A stretch of DNA of 64,000 bases from Chryseobacterium herbae (GCF_025154075.1 NZ_JAOAMU010000007.1:182822-246821), one strand, 5' to 3'. Numbered from the stretch's first letter, positions 32,388-41,944 are shown. The notes: generated from the letters alone by a model not told the origin. A program made the numbers and translations.

Positions 32388-33599
32388 TTAGCTTGTCAGT
32401 TTGCTTTTTGGGGGTAAAATATTCAGCATTTCTGCCTGTATCTTTTCCGCAGCGCTGTCTAATCTTTCCTGAATGATATCCGGGTCTGTGGATTTGTAAA
32501 CAATTCCGACATGGTGATCGATCGGAAGAAACTTAATGGCTTCTTCACTTTCAAAAACCGTGTAGTCCGGCTGTTTATCTTTGATCAGGGCAACAATCAG
32601 CCCTGAATAGTAGCCTGTAGGTTTTGAAGCCTTATAGCTTTTTCCCCGCAGCAGAGCATCTTCAATTTTGGCCCATTCCCGCCAGATGTTGATATTGCTT
32701 GATGCTTCTACCAGATCCGGAATATGGGCACCTCCAACCCTGGAAGAGGTTTCAAGGAAATACCATTTTCCATCTGCTTTTCCACGGATAAATTCAGTGT
32801 GTGTAGCTCCGTTGAGAAGGCCGAAACTGGAAAGAACTTTGGCGTTCACTTCATCAAGGGCTTTAAATTCATCAGAATACCTTCCCAGCGTCTTCGACCT
32901 GAACACGCCGCCTTCATGAGAAACCTGCATAGGTGGGGCAAGATATTTTGAGGCAGAGGTGAATACTATTTCTTTATTAAAAGTCAGACTGTCCACATGA
33001 TATACATCTCCGGGCTTAAAGCTTTCGAGTAAAAACAGATGGCGCTCTTCTCCTAATGCATTCAGTTCCGTCCACAGTTCATCTTTGGAAGAAAATTTTT
33101 TGATCCCGGATGCAGAAGCTTCCGAACGTGGTTTTAAAACCCATGGAGCAGGAACTTTCTCTACAAAACTGTTGACTTCATCATTATTAAAAACGGCAGT
33201 AAACTCCGGAACACTGATTCCCGAATCTTTTGCCTTCTGACGCATCGCCAGTTTATCTCTGAAATACCGGTGGGTGGTTTGTCCCATCCCGGGAATACGG
33301 AATGTTTCTCTGATGAGTGCTGCTTTTTCTACGTCGTAATCATCAAGGGCCACTACAGCATCTATTTTTCTGGTCGTCATAAGATGTGAAAATCCCTGAA
33401 CCAAATGCTCCAGATTCCAGACGGACGGTCTTAATTCGGACATATAAAATACCTCATCAATCGCATACCAGGGCCAGTTTTTTTCTTTAAGACCCTCGGA
33501 CGTTACCAGGATTATTTTGTTGCCGAGCTTCTTCATTTCATCCATGAAGTCATAGCCCTTGTAATAGCACGAAATACATACTATAATTTTCTCCTCCAT
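32388..33599 (-). CDS. ATP-grasp protein, L-amino-acid-ligase-like
   Basis: A 403-residue ATP-grasp enzyme in the carbamoyl-phosphate-synthase-like / L-amino-acid-ligase group. After a flavodoxin-like N-terminal domain (about 1-105), the core shows DKLAMRQKAKDSGISVPEF, PAPWVLKPRSEASASGIKKF, FLLESFKPGDVYHVDSL and WYFLETSSRVGGAHIPDLVE, the last matching the metal-binding loop of dipeptide ligases such as BacD. It probably joins two amino acids or an acid and an amine with ATP. It is the first gene of its operon, behind a TATTTTTG promoter box at 33629-33636. Confidence 0.83.
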   Translation of the reverse strand: MEEKIIVCISCYYKGYDFMDEMKKLGNKIILVTSEGLKEKNWPWYAIDEVFYMSELRPSVWNLEHLVQGFSHLMTTRKIDAVVALDDYDVEKAALIRETFRIPGMGQTTHRYFRDKLAMRQKAKDSGISVPEFTAVFNNDEVNSFVEKVPAPWVLKPRSEASASGIKKFSSKDELWTELNALGEERHLFLLESFKPGDVYHVDSLTFNKEIVFTSASKYLAPPMQVSHEGGVFRSKTLGRYSDEFKALDEVNAKVLSSFGLLNGATHTEFIRGKADGKWYFLETSSRVGGAHIPDLVEASSNINIWREWAKIEDALLRGKSYKASKPTGYYSGLIVALIKDKQPDYTVFESEEAIKFLPIDHHVGIVYKSTDPDIIQERLDSAAEKIQAEMLNILPPKSKLTS

Positions 33600-33628
33600 A
33601 TAATGTTTTTTATTTTTTAGTGGATTAT

Positions 33629-33636
33629 CAAAAATA
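33629..33636 (-). promoter_or_regulatory. -7 promoter box of the ATP-grasp/GCS2 operon
   Basis: Reads TATTTTTG on the minus strand, 29 bp before the start codon at 33599. Together with the 140 bp gap it separates the operon from the aminopeptidase gene upstream. Confidence 0.45.
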
Positions 33637-33739
33637 AAAGCAATTTTTTATTGATTAATTAATGTTAAAAACCTTAATTAAGTGCGTTTTTGAGAATCTA
33701 TAACCAAGTATACAGAGAAATTTTGAAAAAAACTAATTT

Positions 33740-35155
33740 TTAATGATAATTTTCAATTAAATCGACCAGTAACTGCACCCCATAGCCGGTTGCCGCTTTT
33801 TCCTTTGCATATCCCGTACTTCCGAATGCAACGCCGGCAATATCCAAATGCGCCCATTTCGGATGGTTTTCTATAAACTGCTCTAGAAATTTAGCCGCTA
33901 TAATACAGTCACCAATAGGTTTCATCGAAATGTTTTTAAGGTCGGCCACATCAGACTGGATGTCGTCTTTCCAGATGTCCCACAAAGGAAGATTCCAAAC
34001 CCTTTGGTTGGTGCTGTCTCCGGTTTTTATGAGAAGATTTTTTAGATCATCATTGTTGGAGAACATGGCTCCACAGGTATCTCCAAACATTCTTACAGAA
34101 CTTCCCGTTAATGTAGCAAGATCGATCAGGAAGTCTGTTTTATAGTTTTTAGCCAGATAAGAGAGACCGTCGGCAAGGATCATTCTGCCTTCCGCATCTG
34201 TATTCAGAACTTCGATGGTTTTTCCGTTATAAGCTGTAATGACATCGCTCGGAAGGAAAGCCTTTTCAGAAATAGCATTATCCGTAATAGGAAGCACCGC
34301 AATAATATTTACCGGAAGTTTCATCTCTGCCGCATAGATAAGGGTTCCGATAACAGCTGTAGCACCGCCCATATCAGATTTCATGTAGTGCATATTGTCC
34401 GGATTCTTCAGAGAAACCCCACCGGTATCAAACAGGACGCATTTTCCTACGAGGCCAAATGTTTTGGCATTTTTAACGGTAGTTTTATACTCGATAATCG
34501 TGAAAGCAGCATCATAAGCACTTCCCTGATTCACCGATAGATAGGCACCAAGTCCCAGTTCCTCACATTTTTTTCTGTTGAAGACCGTGTATTTTAATTC
34601 ATGCTTCTTGGCTAAATTTTTAAGATACAGACTCAGCATATCGGGTTTCTTAAGATTGGCAGGTTTATTCAGCCACTCCTGACAAGCCGTTTGTCCATTA
34701 GCCAAAGCTTCAGCTTTTGAACCAATAGCATCTAATTTTTTCTGACTTAAATTTTCGAAATGAATCTCAAATTTGGTATTCCAGCAAGCGTGTTTTTTAT
34801 CAAAAGGGTAGGTGTAGGTTCCGAAAAGTAGGCCTTTTACAAATTCTGCAAACTGCTCTTCTTTCAGGAAATCTGCCAAAACGAGAGTAGGAACAGCCTG
34901 AAGCTTGTCTTTTTGCGTCTGGGAGAATTTAACGGCCACTTGCTGAACCTCGAAATTCTGCAGTGTAGATTTTCCCAAACCAATCAGATAGGTGATACTT
35001 TCGTCATCAGTATGGATAAAAACCTCATTTTTCTTTCCGGTGAAAAAAGAAGCGACATTTTTATTGAAATTTTTGCCGGATTTTGTCCATTCTTCCTCAG
35101 TGAAAAGTTGGAAAATCTGGGTGTAGTTTTTATTTTTTTTGTTGATTAATTTCAT
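33740..35155 (-). CDS. M17 leucyl aminopeptidase family protein
   Basis: A 471-residue cytosolic metallo-aminopeptidase. The catalytic C-terminal domain carries the M17 signature NTDAEGRMILADGL (N318-L331 with D320 and E322 as metal ligands), GLVGKCVLFDTGGVSLK with the active lysine, and KSDMGGA. It cleaves N-terminal residues or dipeptides. Its stop lies 140 bp from the ATP-grasp operon start, and it follows the carbohydrate-binding esterase gene after only 4 bp. A peptidase next to three putative peptide ligases fits a recycling or maturation role. Confidence 0.92.
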   Translation of the reverse strand: MKLINKKNKNYTQIFQLFTEEEWTKSGKNFNKNVASFFTGKKNEVFIHTDDESITYLIGLGKSTLQNFEVQQVAVKFSQTQKDKLQAVPTLVLADFLKEEQFAEFVKGLLFGTYTYPFDKKHACWNTKFEIHFENLSQKKLDAIGSKAEALANGQTACQEWLNKPANLKKPDMLSLYLKNLAKKHELKYTVFNRKKCEELGLGAYLSVNQGSAYDAAFTIIEYKTTVKNAKTFGLVGKCVLFDTGGVSLKNPDNMHYMKSDMGGATAVIGTLIYAAEMKLPVNIIAVLPITDNAISEKAFLPSDVITAYNGKTIEVLNTDAEGRMILADGLSYLAKNYKTDFLIDLATLTGSSVRMFGDTCGAMFSNNDDLKNLLIKTGDSTNQRVWNLPLWDIWKDDIQSDVADLKNISMKPIGDCIIAAKFLEQFIENHPKWAHLDIAGVAFGSTGYAKEKAATGYGVQLLVDLIENYH

Positions 35156-35159
35156 AAAC

Positions 35160-36281
35160 TTAATTTTTAATGCTCTGTTGTTGTGGTTTTACTTCTACCG
35201 GGTTTTCCGTGTTGTCATAGAACAGCCATTCAATGGCTCTCGGAAACTCCTGTGACCAGTAAAATTCGCTGTGGGTTCCTTCCGGGTTGATGCTAGTCCT
35301 GAATTCAAAATCAAAAAGATTTTTCTTTTCCCAGCGTTTTAAATATTCTTCAAAAACATGGATTCTTTTGACCATTTTAGACCCCTCCTGACCACCGCCG
35401 TAAAGGTAGATTTTTGTTTTAAACGGAACTCTAAAGCTCATCATCGGGAAATTATTATTGGGCTCCACCCAAAGTGAAGGAGAGAAGATCAGCAACTTGG
35501 AATAAACCTCCGGATAAAGGAATCCACTGTAAATACTGATCAGTGCGCCCAAAGAGCTGCCCCCGATTCCGGTATTGTCACGGTCTTTTTTGGTGCGGTA
35601 ATGTTCGTCCACAAAAGGTTTTAAGGTGTCGGTAATGAAACGGATGTATTTTTTACCTTCTGAGCCGTTGGCCACATTATCGTTGTCGAAAATATATTCT
35701 TTGATGCGCTCTTCGCTGCCGTGTTCTATGGCAATGATAATGACGTCGCCACGGCCATATTCCGCAAGAATAGACAGTTTTTTGTCGATTTCCCAGTTTC
35801 CGTAGCCGCTTCCTTCATTGAAGAGATTTTGAGCATCCTGAAGATAAAGGACTGGGTAGCTTTTATCGGCTACATAATAATCATAAGGCAGCACTGCCCA
35901 GACTTTACGGTAACGTTCCAGCTGCGGAATATAGAATTCCTCGGAAATAACCTCTGCGATCGGGAAAAATTCCTTTTTGAAAGGACCCCAGTTGAGCCTC
36001 CATTTTTCAATGGTATCAGATGTTTTCCCTTTTGCCTTGTCAACCTTCCGGTTGGGGGTGATATTTCCGTACTTATCGAGTTCTACGTTTTCCCAGCCGC
36101 CCTTGGTGAATTTGTATTCTATGGTGTCGGGAAGGATTTCATTATCGATTTCTATGAAATAATTCTGTGAATCCAGCTGTTTAAGCTGATAACCGGAATC
36201 TCTGGGGTTCCAGTTGTTGAAATTTCCGGTGATGTACACCGTTCTGTCATCGCTTTCTTCTGTATAAAGTTCAAACCTCAT
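35160..36281 (-). CDS. Esterase with N-terminal glycogen-binding-like domain
   Basis: A 373-residue protein with two parts. Residues 1-85 form an early-set/CBM48-like domain (VYITGNFNNWNPRD, a classic glycogen-binding strand). Residues 125-355 are a putative esterase (alpha/beta hydrolase) with nucleophile S243 in GIGGSSLGALISIYSG. No signal peptide is visible, so it is probably cytoplasmic. The combination suggests an esterase that acts on, or is tethered to, a glucan or similar polymer. It overlaps neither neighbour, starts 557 bp from glgB in the opposite direction, and ends 4 bp before the aminopeptidase gene. Confidence 0.85.
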   Translation of the reverse strand: MRFELYTEESDDRTVYITGNFNNWNPRDSGYQLKQLDSQNYFIEIDNEILPDTIEYKFTKGGWENVELDKYGNITPNRKVDKAKGKTSDTIEKWRLNWGPFKKEFFPIAEVISEEFYIPQLERYRKVWAVLPYDYYVADKSYPVLYLQDAQNLFNEGSGYGNWEIDKKLSILAEYGRGDVIIIAIEHGSEERIKEYIFDNDNVANGSEGKKYIRFITDTLKPFVDEHYRTKKDRDNTGIGGSSLGALISIYSGFLYPEVYSKLLIFSPSLWVEPNNNFPMMSFRVPFKTKIYLYGGGQEGSKMVKRIHVFEEYLKRWEKKNLFDFEFRTSINPEGTHSEFYWSQEFPRAIEWLFYDNTENPVEVKPQQQSIKN

Positions 36282-36398
36282 CCTATGTGTTTAATATAAA
36301 TTGAAAGCTAAATTTATAAAAAAGATTGTTTTAAAATCATAAAAAATTGAATGTAAAAAATAATATATTTGATCAATGTGCTGAAAAGTTTGAAAGTT

Positions 36399-36694
36399 AC
36401 GGGGTGCGGGGTGCGGGGTGTGGGTTTGAGAGTTGGAGAGTTTTTGGGTTTGAGGGTTTCGGGATGTGGGTTTTTTAAAGATGTTTGAGTGTAGAGCTTA
36501 GTTGTCTGTTGTTAGTTGTTGGTTCGTAGTAGATAGGTTGATATGATTATTATCCTATGTCTAATATATTGATAGACTGTGTCGAACTAAAGTTGATCGG
36601 CTCTTACAACTTAAAATTCACCATTCGTATTTTCTGACATCAATTTCAACCTTAACCTAAAAGTCTGCTATCTGAAATCTGATGTCTGACATCT
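36399..36694 (+). repeat. Dispersed ~300-bp intergenic repeat, copy A
   Basis: This sequence aligns along nearly its full length with the reverse complement of 60941-61248. Shared blocks in order include GTTTGAGAGTYGGAGAGTTT, TTTAAAGATGTTTGAGTGTAG, TAATATATTGAT, CTCTTACAACTTAAAATTCA, CAATTTCAACCTTAACCT and a TCTGATGTCTGA-rich end. It opens with three GGGGTGC-like heptamers at 36400-36420. A partial copy lies at 48032-48270. No open frame is shared between copies, so it is not a decayed gene. Confidence 0.8.
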
Positions 36695-36841
36695 TAATTC
36701 CTGGTTCTTGACTCTTGGCTTCCCAATAAATAGTATCTCATTCCGAACTCTGTTAACATAATAATAAATTGACTAATTATTAACCGTTATTGCAGGGAAT
36801 TTTCGTAGTTTCAGACAAAAATAAAGTAAGACCATATCTTG

Positions 36842-38788
36842 ATGAATTCTGTAAAAACCTATACGCTGTTCACGGATCATGATGTCTACCTTTTCAAAGA
36901 AGGAAGGCATTATAAGCTGTATGGGAAATTTGGAGCACACTCTGTTGAAAAAGATGGTGTAAAAGGCGTTTACTTTTCGGTATGGGCTCCTTATGCCAAA
37001 AAAGTTTCCGTCATAGGAAATTTCAATAACTGGAATCATAAAGATCATATTCTGTTCCCGAGATGGGATGGCTCCGGAATCTGGGAAGGTTTTATTGCCG
37101 GACTGACTTGGGGGACTTTATACAAATATGCTATAGAAACAGCCAGAGGTGAAATTCTGGAGAAAAGTGACCCTTATGCTTTAAGCTGGGAGCAGAATTT
37201 GCAGGCCGCTTCGCTGGTTTCCACGACCTGGTATGAATGGAGTGATGAAGACTGGATGGAAAAGCGATGGAAAAATAACAGTCTGGAGGCACCTATATCC
37301 GTTTACGAACTTCATTTGGGTTCCTGGGTAAGACAGGGAGAGGCTCCGGATCAATATTTAAATTATCGTGATATTGCTAAAAAACTTGTCCCCTATGCAA
37401 AGGAAATGGGTTTTACGCACGTAGAGTTCATGCCAGTTATGGAATATCCGTATGATCCTAGCTGGGGATATCAGATCACAGGTTTTTTTGCCGCAACTTC
37501 TCGTTTCGGTTCTCCGCAGGATCTGATGTTTCTGATTGACGAACTTCATAAAAACAATATCGGGGTTATTTTGGATTGGGTACCATCCCATTTTCCGGGA
37601 GATGCCAATGGACTTCACCGTTTCGACGGTTCTTATCTTTATGAGCATGAAGATCCGAGGAAAGGTTTTCATCCCGACTGGAAGTCCTATATTTTCAATT
37701 ACGGCAGAAATGAGGTTAAATCTTTTCTGATTTCCAATGCCATGTTCTGGCTGGAACGTTATCATGCCGACGGGCTTCGCGTAGATGCAGTAACCTCAAT
37801 GCTTCACCTCGATTATTCAAGGAATGAAGGCGAGTGGGAGCCTAATATAGAAGGCGGAAATGTAAACCTTGAAGCTAAAGCTTTCCTTCAGGAATTCAAT
37901 ACGGCGGTTTATAAAGAATTTGGCGACAGCATCATGACGATAGCCGAAGAAAGTTCAGATTTTCCTTTGCTCACAAAACCGGTCCATGAAGGTGGCGTAG
38001 GTTTTGGAATGAAATGGATGATGGGATGGATGCATGATACGCTGGATTATTTTAAAGAAGCTCCGGAAAACAGGAAATACCATCACCATAAAATCACTTT
38101 CGCGTCCGTGTATATGTATAATGAAAATTATATGATGCCACTGTCACATGATGAAGTCGTCCACGGAAAAGCGAGTCTCATCTATAAAATGCCGGGCGAT
38201 GAATGGCAGAAATTTGCCAATCTTCGTGCGCTTTATGTGTATATGTATACTCATCCGGGAGCTAAGCTTTTGTTTATGGGAGACGAATTTGCACAAACAG
38301 GCGAATGGAATTTTACCCGCAGCCTGGACTGGCATTTGCTGGAATACCCTGTTCACAAAGGAATGCAGACGCTTGTAAAAGATCTTAATCATCTTTATCG
38401 TGATGAAACCGCTTTGTATGAGAATCAGTTTAATAAAAATGGTTTTGAATGGGTGGAAGCGGATGATCTGGAGAATTCGGTGTATGTGTATTTGAGAAAA
38501 GGAAAAAGAAGAGATGACGTTCTGATGGTTGTTTTGAATCTGACACCACAGGTTTTGGAGTATACAATAGGAGTGGATGCAGGAACTCATTGGGAAGTTG
38601 TTCTTAATTCTGACGACCACAGATACAGTGGAAGCGGGACAGAGGCAGAAATTCTGAATGAAAAATATGAAGAATGGATGCGGCATCCGAAATCTATTGC
38701 CCTTAAACTACCACCGCTGGCCGGAATTGTTTTAAGACAGAAAAAAGATAAAAAGTATAAATTACATAGAATAAAACATAAGAAATAA
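36842..38788 (+). CDS. glgB: 1,4-alpha-glucan branching enzyme
   Basis: A 648-residue GH13 enzyme that makes the alpha-1,6 branches of glycogen. It has an N-terminal CBM48 (VSVIGNFNNWN, residues 55-65) and a TIM-barrel core with EFMPVMEYPYD-SWGYQ, nucleophile D315 in DGLRVDAVTSML, acid/base E369 in IAEESSDFP, and LSHDEVVHGK. The ATG at 36842 is chosen; one in-frame TTG codon precedes it. First gene of the rightward glgB-glgA-glgC set, 59 bp before glgA. Confidence 0.96.
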   Translation: MNSVKTYTLFTDHDVYLFKEGRHYKLYGKFGAHSVEKDGVKGVYFSVWAPYAKKVSVIGNFNNWNHKDHILFPRWDGSGIWEGFIAGLTWGTLYKYAIETARGEILEKSDPYALSWEQNLQAASLVSTTWYEWSDEDWMEKRWKNNSLEAPISVYELHLGSWVRQGEAPDQYLNYRDIAKKLVPYAKEMGFTHVEFMPVMEYPYDPSWGYQITGFFAATSRFGSPQDLMFLIDELHKNNIGVILDWVPSHFPGDANGLHRFDGSYLYEHEDPRKGFHPDWKSYIFNYGRNEVKSFLISNAMFWLERYHADGLRVDAVTSMLHLDYSRNEGEWEPNIEGGNVNLEAKAFLQEFNTAVYKEFGDSIMTIAEESSDFPLLTKPVHEGGVGFGMKWMMGWMHDTLDYFKEAPENRKYHHHKITFASVYMYNENYMMPLSHDEVVHGKASLIYKMPGDEWQKFANLRALYVYMYTHPGAKLLFMGDEFAQTGEWNFTRSLDWHLLEYPVHKGMQTLVKDLNHLYRDETALYENQFNKNGFEWVEADDLENSVYVYLRKGKRRDDVLMVVLNLTPQVLEYTIGVDAGTHWEVVLNSDDHRYSGSGTEAEILNEKYEEWMRHPKSIALKLPPLAGIVLRQKKDKKYKLHRIKHKK

Positions 38789-38847
38789 AGAATGATGATG
38801 TTGGGAATTAAAGCAAAATCTGACAAAATACAAATGACATTGAAATT

Positions 38848-40254
38848 ATGGTAATCTATCACTTAAGTACAGAATGTTACCCGATAGCCAAAGTAGGCGG
38901 TCTGGCAGATGTTGTAGGCGCATTGCCGAAGTATCAGAACAAAATAAAAGGAATAGACGCTAAGGTGGTGATGCCTTGGTACAACAAGCCTTTTGTCCAT
39001 AACCATGAATTTGATATCGTTTTTGATGGGTTTATTCATCAGGGCTCGGATATGCTGCAGGTTCAGGTGATGAAGGAGAAAACGGATATTTTGGGATTTG
39101 AGCTGTATATGGTAAAGGTTCCGGGACTTTTAGACCGGGAGAATCCTTACGGGTATCAGGATGAAAGTTTTCAGTTTATCGCTTTTCAGCACGCAGTACT
39201 GCATTGGCTGTCTGCGATGAAGATTCGTCCGGATGTTCTGCATTGCCACGATTATCATACAGGACTGGTGCCTTTTATGACCCAACACTGTCCTGAATTT
39301 GAATTTTTAAAAGGTGTAAAAACAATAGGAACGATCCATAACGGAGAATACCAGGGCATGATGAGCTGGAATATGGCGAATTATATGCCTTCTTTTGATT
39401 CCTATAAATGGGGCCTCATGGACTGGAACGGTTACATGAATCCATTGGCAAGTATGATCAAATGTGCCGATGCTTTTACCACCGTTTCTGAAGGTTATCT
39501 GGAAGAACTGTTCATCAGCTTCCGCGGACTGGAAAGCCTGGTACGGGAAGAGTTCGGAAAGGCATATGGAATCATCAACGGGATTGATACGGAAGTTTGG
39601 GATCCTGAAACAGATCCGATGCTGGATTTTAATTTTAACATTAAAAATGCAGTTGCCCAAAAGAAAAAAAACAAAGAAAAACTCTGCAAAGAATATGGAC
39701 TGAAGCCTGAACTGCCGCTATTCGCTTTCATAGGAAGATTTGCTACGGAAAAAGGAGCAGATTTTCTTCCGGATGTGGTCTGGAGAAGCATTAAACAGAG
39801 TTATGGAGCTTTAAATATGATAATCCTCGGTTCAGGAAATACTTATATTGAAAATAAGCTCAAAGAATATGCTCATACCTACACCAATTTTGCTTTGGAT
39901 CTGGGGTATAAAGAACATCTTTCCCATAAGATCTATGCTTCGGCGGACTTTCTGCTGATGCCGTCAAGAGTAGAGCCTTGCGGACTGAACCAGATGTATT
40001 CCATGAGATATGGGACGGTTCCTGTCGTGAGATATACAGGCGGTTTAAGAGATACGGTAGAAGATATTTCCACCGGTGGAGCGGGTCTGAATTTCACCTA
40101 TCCGGGCGTAGATGATATTGTCCATGCCATGAACAGGGCGCTGGGAATTTATAATCAGAAAGGAGTGATGAAAGAACTTATCCATGCCAACATGAATTTT
40201 GATTTTGCATGGGAGAAATCTGCAGAAAAATATATAGCTTTATATAAAAACTGA
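38848..40254 (+). CDS. glgA: Glycogen synthase
   Basis: A 468-residue GT5-type glycosyltransferase that extends alpha-1,4-glucan from ADP-glucose. The N-terminal YPIAKVGGLADVVGALPK holds the ADP-glucose-binding KxGGL motif, INGIDTEVWDPETD is the typical hinge, and the C-terminal domain shows FAFIGRFATEKGADFL and PSRVEPCGLNQMYSMRYGTVPVVRYTGGLRDTV. It follows glgB directly, and glgC 366 bp downstream supplies ADP-glucose. Confidence 0.96.
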   Translation: MVIYHLSTECYPIAKVGGLADVVGALPKYQNKIKGIDAKVVMPWYNKPFVHNHEFDIVFDGFIHQGSDMLQVQVMKEKTDILGFELYMVKVPGLLDRENPYGYQDESFQFIAFQHAVLHWLSAMKIRPDVLHCHDYHTGLVPFMTQHCPEFEFLKGVKTIGTIHNGEYQGMMSWNMANYMPSFDSYKWGLMDWNGYMNPLASMIKCADAFTTVSEGYLEELFISFRGLESLVREEFGKAYGIINGIDTEVWDPETDPMLDFNFNIKNAVAQKKKNKEKLCKEYGLKPELPLFAFIGRFATEKGADFLPDVVWRSIKQSYGALNMIILGSGNTYIENKLKEYAHTYTNFALDLGYKEHLSHKIYASADFLLMPSRVEPCGLNQMYSMRYGTVPVVRYTGGLRDTVEDISTGGAGLNFTYPGVDDIVHAMNRALGIYNQKGVMKELIHANMNFDFAWEKSAEKYIALYKN

Positions 40255-40620
40255 TAAAACGAAAGCGTGATTTTAAATTCATAATGCAGAAAGGAGGTAT
40301 TAAACAAGAAAATAAAAGAGCTTAAGATTGTAGAAAAATATACTTTTAATGAATGGTATTTTTATCGCAAAGAAAGACAAGGATTTCATTGATTAAAAAT
40401 GTCATATTATTAAGATAAACAAAGGCGTAAACTTATCAATGGAATACAATTTTGTATATCAAAAATAAGCGAAGCGGCTTTGTTTATCTTGAAGCAAGGA
40501 GGATTTAAAAATCTTTGTCTGCCATTGCGATTTTCAATTATAAAATTGGTTAATGCAGATTGTTTTTTTAGCTCAAATATTAAAAAATAGAAAATTAATT
40601 CAATAAAACGCAAGATACTT
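40255..40620. other. Intergenic region between glgA and glgC
   Basis: About 366 bp without a gene. It holds a short repeat-like text (AAGCGAAGCGGCTTTGTTTATCTTGAAGCAAGGAGGATT, 40465-40505) and a CAATTATAAAATTGGTT sequence (about 40535-40551) that recurs in near-identical form behind glgC at about 42085-42100. No clear terminator or promoter box was seen. Confidence 0.4.
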
Positions 40621-41889
40621 ATGAAACGAAATGTAATCTCCATTGTTTTGGGAGGCGGCAGAGGGACAAGATTATTCCCGTTAACGTATTCAAGATCAAA
40701 ACCGGCAGTTCCTATTGCAGGAAAATACAGGCTGGTAGATATTCCAATTTCCAACTGTCTGAATTCGGGGCTCAATAAAATCCTGGTTTTAACGCAGTTT
40801 AATTCAGCTTCCTTAAATTCACATATCAAGAATTCTTATCACTTTGATATTTTCAGCAAAGGCTTTGTAGATATTCTTGCTGCCGAGCAGAATGTGGAAA
40901 ATGAAAGCTGGTATCAGGGAACAGCAGATGCAGTGCGCCAGTCGATGAAGCACCTGGAGAAGTATGATTATGATTATATTCTGATCCTTTCCGGTGACCA
41001 GCTCTATCAGATGGATTTCAGGGAAATGCTGGATTTTCACATTGAAAACGGAGGTGACGTGACGATTGCGACCATTCCCGTAGTAGCTAAAGATGCAACC
41101 GGATTCGGGATTTTAAAGTCTGATGATGACGGAAATATCACTTCTTTCTATGAAAAGCCTGAGTACGACATATTGGACAGCTTAAAATCTGAAGTTTCAG
41201 AGGAAAACAAGCATAAAGGAAAAGAATACCTGGCTTCGATGGGAATCTATATTTTCACGAGAACGATCCTTAAGAAAATGTTCGAAGATGGAGCTGGTGA
41301 TGATTTCGGAAAAGATATCATTCCAAACTCAATCGGAAAGTATAAAACATTAAGCTATCAGTACGAAGGCTACTGGACGGATATCGGAACCATAGAATCA
41401 TTTTATGAAGCGAATCTGGACCTTTGTCAGGATCTTCCGCAATTCAATCTGTTTTCTTCTTCACCCATCTATACAAGGGCGAGAATGCTTCCGCCGTCTA
41501 AGATCAACGGTTCTTACGTAAGCAAGGCTGTTTTCGGAGACGGATGCATCATTATGGCTGATAAAATCGAGAATTCAGTGATCGGAAACAGAACAAGAAT
41601 AGATAAAGGAAGTACCATCGTGAATTCTTATGTGATGGGTGCCGATTTCTACCAGAATACGACAGAAATTGTCCTCAATGACAGAAACGGCCGTCCAAAC
41701 ATGGGAATCGGGAAATACTGTTACATTGAAAAGGCGATTCTTGATAAAAACTGTTACATCGGTGACAATGTCAAGATCATCGGAGGGAAACACCTTCCGG
41801 ATGGCGATTACGGAACCCATTCCGTGCAGGATGGAATCGTAGTGGTGAAAAAAGGAGCGGTTCTTCCTTCGGGAACGCACATTGGATAA
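40621..41889 (+). CDS. glgC: Glucose-1-phosphate adenylyltransferase (ADP-glucose pyrophosphorylase)
   Basis: A 422-residue nucleotidyltransferase. The N-terminal GGGRGTRLFPLTYSRSKPAVPIAGKYRLVDIPISNC motif binds ATP and the effector, LSGDQLYQMDF and EKPEYDILD-type segments line the sugar site, YWTDIGTIESFYEANL is conserved in bacterial GlgC, and the C-terminal third is a left-handed beta helix. It makes ADP-glucose, the committed step of glycogen synthesis, and is usually allosterically controlled. Confidence 0.96.
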   Translation: MKRNVISIVLGGGRGTRLFPLTYSRSKPAVPIAGKYRLVDIPISNCLNSGLNKILVLTQFNSASLNSHIKNSYHFDIFSKGFVDILAAEQNVENESWYQGTADAVRQSMKHLEKYDYDYILILSGDQLYQMDFREMLDFHIENGGDVTIATIPVVAKDATGFGILKSDDDGNITSFYEKPEYDILDSLKSEVSEENKHKGKEYLASMGIYIFTRTILKKMFEDGAGDDFGKDIIPNSIGKYKTLSYQYEGYWTDIGTIESFYEANLDLCQDLPQFNLFSSSPIYTRARMLPPSKINGSYVSKAVFGDGCIIMADKIENSVIGNRTRIDKGSTIVNSYVMGADFYQNTTEIVLNDRNGRPNMGIGKYCYIEKAILDKNCYIGDNVKIIGGKHLPDGDYGTHSVQDGIVVVKKGAVLPSGTHIG

Positions 41890-41893
41890 CAAG

Positions 41894-41922
41894 AAGAAAA
41901 CTTTTGAAGCGGTTTTCTTTCA
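41894..41922 (+). terminator. Possible weak terminator after glgC
   Basis: AAGAAAAC and GTTTTCTT form an 8-bp stem with a 10-nt loop, but the T tail is short. Confidence 0.35.
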
Positions 41923-41944
41923 TGCGATAGATGTAAAAACACCT

